NCBI RefSeq assembly: GCF_932294415.1
Contig: NC_065535.1
Location: 68,069,362-68,133,361, forward strand
From: Quercus robur
Taxonomy: Eukaryota; Streptophyta; Magnoliopsida; Fagales; Fagaceae
Length of the DNA: 64,000 nt
Direction: 5' to 3'
The number at the start of each line of letters is the position of its first letter. Positions within the stretch are counted from its first letter, which is position 1. Both the position numbers and the translations under genes were made by a program. Positions 59,208 through 64,000 of this stretch are shown one piece after another. A model generated the notes under the pieces. The model worked only from the letters and a program-made list of their open reading frames with translations. It made no database searches and was not told the DNA's origin.

Positions 59208-59742
59208 CAAATTTCTCCATTATATTAAACTTTGTTGTCCAATAAGATTTTTTTGGTATAGATTATTGGGTCTGCTATGGGTGTTTTTGTGCATGTATTA
59301 AGATAGAATTTTGTAATGTAGTCAAGCCACTTTCTTTTTGAAATTAATATATTTTTATTAGTTTTTCCTACTTCTTAGGGCAGGTGGAAACTTTTTAAGT
59401 GTTTTTTTTTTTTTGGGTAATAGATACAATTGAATTTTAACTTATGATGTCTATTTTATAATCATTTATTATTATTATTATTATTATTATTAGGTTAAAG
59501 TGCTGATTGGTATTTGACATAAGAAGAGTTTTGAGGCTTTTTTAATGAATGCACGAGAACACCGGTTAACAATAACTTAAAATATTTTTATAAGCATGTT
59601 TTGTTTAAAATATACGTTGGACAAAAGTACATGTCTAATTAGAAATAATAATATATTTAAAAAGCAATACATAAAGTTTAAATACATAGATTTGTGAGGG
59701 AAAAAAATTTTAAAACTAGAAGTACAATTGTATACTTTCTTT
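58181..59742. other. Upstream region of TPLATE, AT-rich intergenic
   Basis: Holds a GT microsatellite (58322-58339) in the probable TPLATE 5' UTR/promoter, TA tracts (58491-58507, 58874-58890, 59173-59206) and a TTA repeat (59466-59493). No coding signal or transposon end seen. Confidence 0.4.
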
Positions 59743-60579
59743 TGTTAGGTTCTAAAGACTTAGGATTTTATGTATTTAGAACTCTAATTTGTATTGTTAG
59801 CAAACCATGATCAAAACAATATGTTTAGAAGTGTTTTAGTCTAGCTCAAAGTTGTGCATTTATGTAAAGTTGGAATCGAGTTAAAACAAGAAAGTATTGT
59901 GCCTTTCGGCCTGGCTCGATCGATCGATCGAAGCTCAGGCAGAATGTTTTTTCTGCAGAATTTTTCAACTCAGCCCTAGTTGTTTTAAAACGTTTTTAGG
60001 GTTTCTTATTTGTTCTAAGTATAAAAGGCAAACCCTAGCCACATTTTAGTGTTGCTCATATTGCGGTTTGTGTAAATCTCTTGTGAGATCTAGAGGAGCT
60101 TTCCTTTACACAAACTTAGAGTTTTCAAGGAGAAGATTTTTCTACACCTTGATGATCAATTCAGTTGCTGCCATTAAAGCTTAAAGAAAACATAAGCGGG
60201 TGTGCTTGTATCTGGTAGTGAATCCAAGAAAGAAGGAGTCCATGGATTCGGAGTTTGCACGTGGTCGTGTCAGTAAGTTCTACTGGTTGATAGCAAAAAG
60301 AAGTTGAGCGTGGAGGCTTGTAAGTCTTATTGTATGAACTTCGATTCTTTCAAGATAGTGGATTCAAGTTTACCTTGAGGATAGCTAGGTCAAATCCTTC
60401 CTAGGTTTTTGCCGGTTTAGTTCCCTGGGTGATCATATTTTGTGTTATTTATTTTCCGCTGCTTTGCATGATTTGATCTTTGTTATTGTGATAACTTAGA
60501 CTTGTTTAATTGGACTAAGTAACTACTTGGCTAATCACCTAGGTTAAATCAATTGTTTTAAGGAGTCTAAAAACTATCA
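59743..60579 (+). repeat. 5' LTR of the right copia element
   Basis: 837 bp, TG...CA. Contains TATAAAAGG at 60020-60028, the TATA box seen in the left-hand LTRs, followed by the conserved AAACCCTAGCCA word. The U5 side carries CTGGTTGATAGC and AGTGAATCC words shared with the other copies. Confidence 0.88.
60020..60028 (+). promoter_or_regulatory. LTR TATA box
   Basis: TATAAAAGG, conserved in position and sequence in the LTRs at 2129-3008 and 8375-9247 (on the minus strand there). RNA would start about 30 bp downstream. Confidence 0.6.
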
Positions 60580-60581
60580 AG

Positions 60582-60596
60582 TGGTATCAGAGCGGG
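60582..60596 (+). other. Primer binding site, initiator tRNA-Met
   Basis: TGGTATCAGAGCGGG, the exact plant copia consensus, two bases after the LTR end. Confidence 0.92.
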
Positions 60597-60618
60597 TTGC
60601 TCTTTTGTTATTGATCCT

Positions 60619-63600
60619 TTGATCACTGAGCTGATCCTTGACCCCTTTGTTATGGACTCTTGGAAATTCTTTTTGCTTATTCATCAACTTGCTTACTTTG
60701 TGCATTTGTCTCTTGTTGAGTTTGTTAAATCTTTCCTTGAACGTCTTGGTCTTATCATATGTGGTAATAATTATTTGTGTTATACTGCCTTAACCGCCTT
60801 AAAGGCACGTGATTCTTGTCTTTGGTATTTGGATAGTGGTTGTTCCAGGCATATGACAGGAAACAAAGGATTATTCAAGACCCTCTTTAAAGGAAAGATT
60901 GGGATAATCACTTTTGGAGATGGAATCAAATCTATCATAAGAGGCATTGGAACTGTGGACATCCCAGGGTTACCGGTCTTTGAAGATGTTTGGTATGTTG
61001 ATGGACTGAAGGCAAATTTACTCAGCATCAGTCAGATTTGCGACAATAGACTAAATGTTCTCTACACTAAGTATGAATGTGAGATACTTGATGGAGAAGG
61101 TGATTGTATGTGTGTTGGTGTAAGGACAGCGGACAACTGTTATGGATTGACACCAAGCATAAGCAACAAGTGTTTTAGTGTAAAAATTGATCAAGTTGAT
61201 TTGTGGCATCAACGATTGGAGCATGCAAGTCATAAGCAGTTACAAAAGATTTTCAAATGTGATGCTGTTGTTGGTTTACCTAAGTTTGAGAAGATAGATA
61301 AGTGCATATGTGGACCATGTCAGATAGGTAAACAGATAAAATCTAAACATCCTTCTGTGGCTAGTGTTCAAACTTCAAAACCTCTGGAGTTACTGCACAT
61401 TGATCTTATGGGTCCTGCTCGAGTTCAGAGTTTAGGAGGAAAGAAGTATATTCTAATGGTTATGGATGACTTTACCAGATATACTTGGGTTGTGCTTTTG
61501 AAAGATAAAGCTGAGGCTCCTGAGAAAATGATACATCTGTGTAAGAAATTGTAGGTTGAAAAAGATACTGTGGTAGCCAGAATCAGAAGTGACCATGGAA
61601 GAGAATTTAAGAATGCCAAGCTAGCTACCTTCTGCAATGAACAGGGCACACATCAAGAGTTCTCATCACCCAAGACACCGCAACAAAATGGAATAGTTGA
61701 ACGGAAAAATAGGACCGTTCAAGAGATGGCACGTGTCATGTTGCACAATAAAAAAATTGCCAAAATCTTTCTGGGGAGAAACAGTTAACACTGCTTGCCA
61801 TACACTCAACCGGGTGTATTTCAGACTTGATTCCAAGAAGACTCCTTATGAACTTTGGAGAGGAAAGAAGTCAGTCGTTAAGTATTTCAGAATATTTGGC
61901 AGTGATTGTTACATTCTACATGATAGAGAGAACCTAGAGAAATTTGATGCAAAGAGTGACAAGGGATATTTCCTAGGGTACTCCTCTACTAGTAGAGCAT
62001 ATAGAGTGTATAATCTGAGAACCAAAACTGTCATGGAATCGTCAAATGTTGTGATCAATGATGAAGTATGTCCAGAAGCACATTCAGAAAGTACTACTCC
62101 GGTTCAAGATAAGCCTATGGAGGTTAATGACTCACTTCCTGTTGATTATGTTGGGAAACATAATGATGAGGAGCTAATGATGTTGAATGATGCAATTTAT
62201 GTGCCATCAAGTCCTGAACCATCCATTCCAGTTCATGAAACTCAACAAGTTCAACATGATTTTAGTCCTTCATCAGAACAGAAAGGTACATCCACATCTC
62301 TAGTTAAATGTCCTTCCTCTAGAGTAAGGCTTAATCATCCTTCCTCAAATATATTGAGAAGTCTGAATGACAACATGAGATTAAGGTCAAAAGCCTTAAG
62401 TGTAATTACACACTCATGCTATCTGTTCCAATTCGAACCGAAAAAAGTAGATGAGGCACTTCAAGATGCTGATTGGGTAAACTCTATGCATGAAGAACTT
62501 CATCAATTTGTTCGGAATGATGTGTGGAAATTAGTTCCTAGACCAAAGGGTGTAAATGTAATTGGAACCAAATGGATCTTTAAGAACAAGTTAGATGAAT
62601 ATGGCACTGTTATAAAAAATAAATCAAGACTTGTTGCTCAAGACTACACACAAGTGAAAGGGATTGACTATGATGAGACCTTTGCTCCGGTAGCAAGATT
62701 AGAATTCATTAGGATACTGTTAGCTATAGCTAGTCATCTGAACTTCAAGCTATATCAAATGGATGTCAAAAGTGCTTTCTTGAATAGAATGCTGCAAGAA
62801 GAAGTATATGTTGAACAACCTAAAGGCTTTGTTGACCCTCATAGATCGGATGATGTGTATAAATTGAAGAGAGCACTGTATGGTTTGAAACAAGCTCCAC
62901 GAGCTTGGTATGATAGATTGACTGCATATCTCACTGAGCATGGCTTCAAAAGGGGATTTGCAGACACTACTCTCTTCATAAGAAAGGATAAGAACAGTTT
63001 TGTTGTAGCTTAAATTTATGTAGATGATATTGTTTTTGGTGCTACTAATGACTCTCTTGCTCATTCTTTTGTAGATGAAATGAAGGTGATGTTTGAAATG
63101 AGTATGGTTGGTGAACTAACTTATTTCTTGGGTTTACAGGTGAAACAAACGGACTCAGGGATCTACATCAACCAAGCAAAATATGCAAAGAATCTAGTCA
63201 AGAGATTTGGACTGGACAATGCTGCCCATGCTAGAACACCAATGGCCGCCAATGCAAAATTAACAAATGATCCATCAGGTGAGTCTGTTGATGTTACATT
63301 ATACAGAAGTTTGATTGGATGTCTTTTATATTTGACTCCTAGTCGACCTGATATTGCATTTAGTGTTGGTATTTGTTCTAGATTTCAATCTAATCCTAAA
63401 GTTTCACAGTTAAATGCTGTCAAAAGAATAATTAAATATATTGCTGGAACTTGTGATTATGGATTATTTTATAGTAAAGAGTCTAATCTGTCTCTTGCTG
63501 GTTTTTCTAATTTTGATTGGGCTGGTAATGTTGATGATAGAAAAAGCACCACTGGTAGGTGTTTTTACGTTGATGCTAATCTTGTTGCTTGGATGAGTAA

Positions 63601-63961
63601 AAAGCAAAATTATGTGTCATTGTCTACTGCCGAGGCAGAATATATTGCTGCTGGAAGTTGTTGCTCACAACTTCTTTGAATGAAAAAGGTTTTAACTGAT
63701 TATGGGATATCCCAAGATACCATGGTGGTTTACTGTGATAACTCTAGTGCTATTGACATATCTAAGAACCTTGTTCAACATTTTAAGACTAAGCACATAG
63801 AGATTAGGTATCACTTCATTAGGGATCTTGTTGAAAGAAAGATTGTGTGTCTTAAGTATATTTCTACTGAACGTCAGAATGCCGACATTTTCACCAAACC
63901 TCTTGATAGAAGTAAGTTTGAGACTCTTTGTCAAGTAATTGGTGTGATTCTGTGTACCTGA
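60619..63961 (+). pseudogene. pol: Decayed copia pol: integrase, reverse transcriptase, RNase H
   Basis: The legible order is protease/gag-pre-integrase (WYLDSGCSRHMTG, LWHQRLEHAS), integrase ([44 protein letters not shown]), reverse transcriptase ([61 protein letters not shown]) and RNase H (SLSTAEAEYIAAG, VYCDNSSAIDISKN, ADIFTKPLD). Three in-frame stops (TAG 61552, TAA 63011, TGA 63677) and one frameshift in an A run near 61750 inactivate it. The first about 70 codons do not look like gag and no zinc knuckle is present. The integrase DDE and the YVDD of the reverse transcriptase are still readable. Confidence 0.9.
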
Positions 63962-64000
63962 TCTGTCTTGGTCTTCTTGGTCCTTGTACTGCATTGCTCT

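Larger units (their letters stand above)
59743..64000 (+). mobile_element. Copia-type LTR retrotransposon, gag-less, cut by the window end
   Basis: 5' LTR at 59743-60579, primer binding site at 60582, then pol fragments to 63961 on the plus strand; 3' LTR not reached. The LTR start TGTTAGGTTCTAAAGA and end, plus the interior of the LTR, match the LTRs at 2129-3008 and 8375-9247, so this is the same family in opposite direction. It has pol without gag while the left element has gag without pol. Confidence 0.9.

Noticed and set aside
1-64000. tRNA, rRNA, CRISPR, organellar insertions or prokaryote-like operons
   Set aside because: None was seen; all compact repeats are explained by microsatellites or transposons, and all coding genes are intron-containing plant nuclear genes or transposon ORFs.

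Overview
This is nuclear DNA from a flowering plant, most likely a woody core eudicot. It is AT-rich, has many short exons with GT/AG introns, plant-specific genes (TPLATE), and a dense load of plant-type copia, L1, hAT and Helitron elements. The lineage below eudicot is not proven; the repeat style reminded me of Fagaceae, which is only an impression.

Layout. 1-9,250: two minus-strand copia-type LTR elements side by side. The second (2,129-9,247) keeps both LTRs, PBS and PPT but has lost pol and carries a plant-transposon-like ORF instead. 9,300-17,720: graveyard of two minus-strand family 1 glycosidase (GH1 beta-glucosidase) genes. One is a first exon only; the other still shows about nine exon pieces, split by a solo LTR (12,047-13,088) and a hAT transposon with a perfect 8-bp target duplication (13,829-16,329). 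16,500-21,300: MITEs, a Helitron-like end, a truncated LINE with an RNase H domain, and a probable solo LTR.

22,770-58,180 is the gene-bearing core with five intact genes: mitochondrial pyruvate carrier MPC1 (+), mitochondrial ribosomal protein uL13m (+), a phosducin-like/VIAF thioredoxin-fold protein (-), COP9 signalosome subunit CSN3 (+), and the endocytic adaptor TPLATE (-). All exon chains were joined by eye and keep an open frame through every splice. TPLATE intron 2 holds a complete antisense L1-type LINE with both ORFs open and a 14-bp target duplication. The phosducin-like gene and CSN3 are divergent; CSN3 and TPLATE converge.

59,743-64,000: the 5' LTR, PBS and a decayed, gag-less pol of a copia element of the same family as the one at 2,129-9,247, in the opposite direction; its 3' end lies outside the window.

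The five genes are housekeeping functions (mitochondrial metabolism and translation, protein folding, ubiquitin-ligase control, endocytosis) and do not form one pathway. Their order joins two neighbour pairs that I recall from Arabidopsis (uL13m/TPLATE on chromosome 3, phosducin-like/CSN3 on chromosome 5). I found no tRNA, rRNA, CRISPR or organellar insertion.
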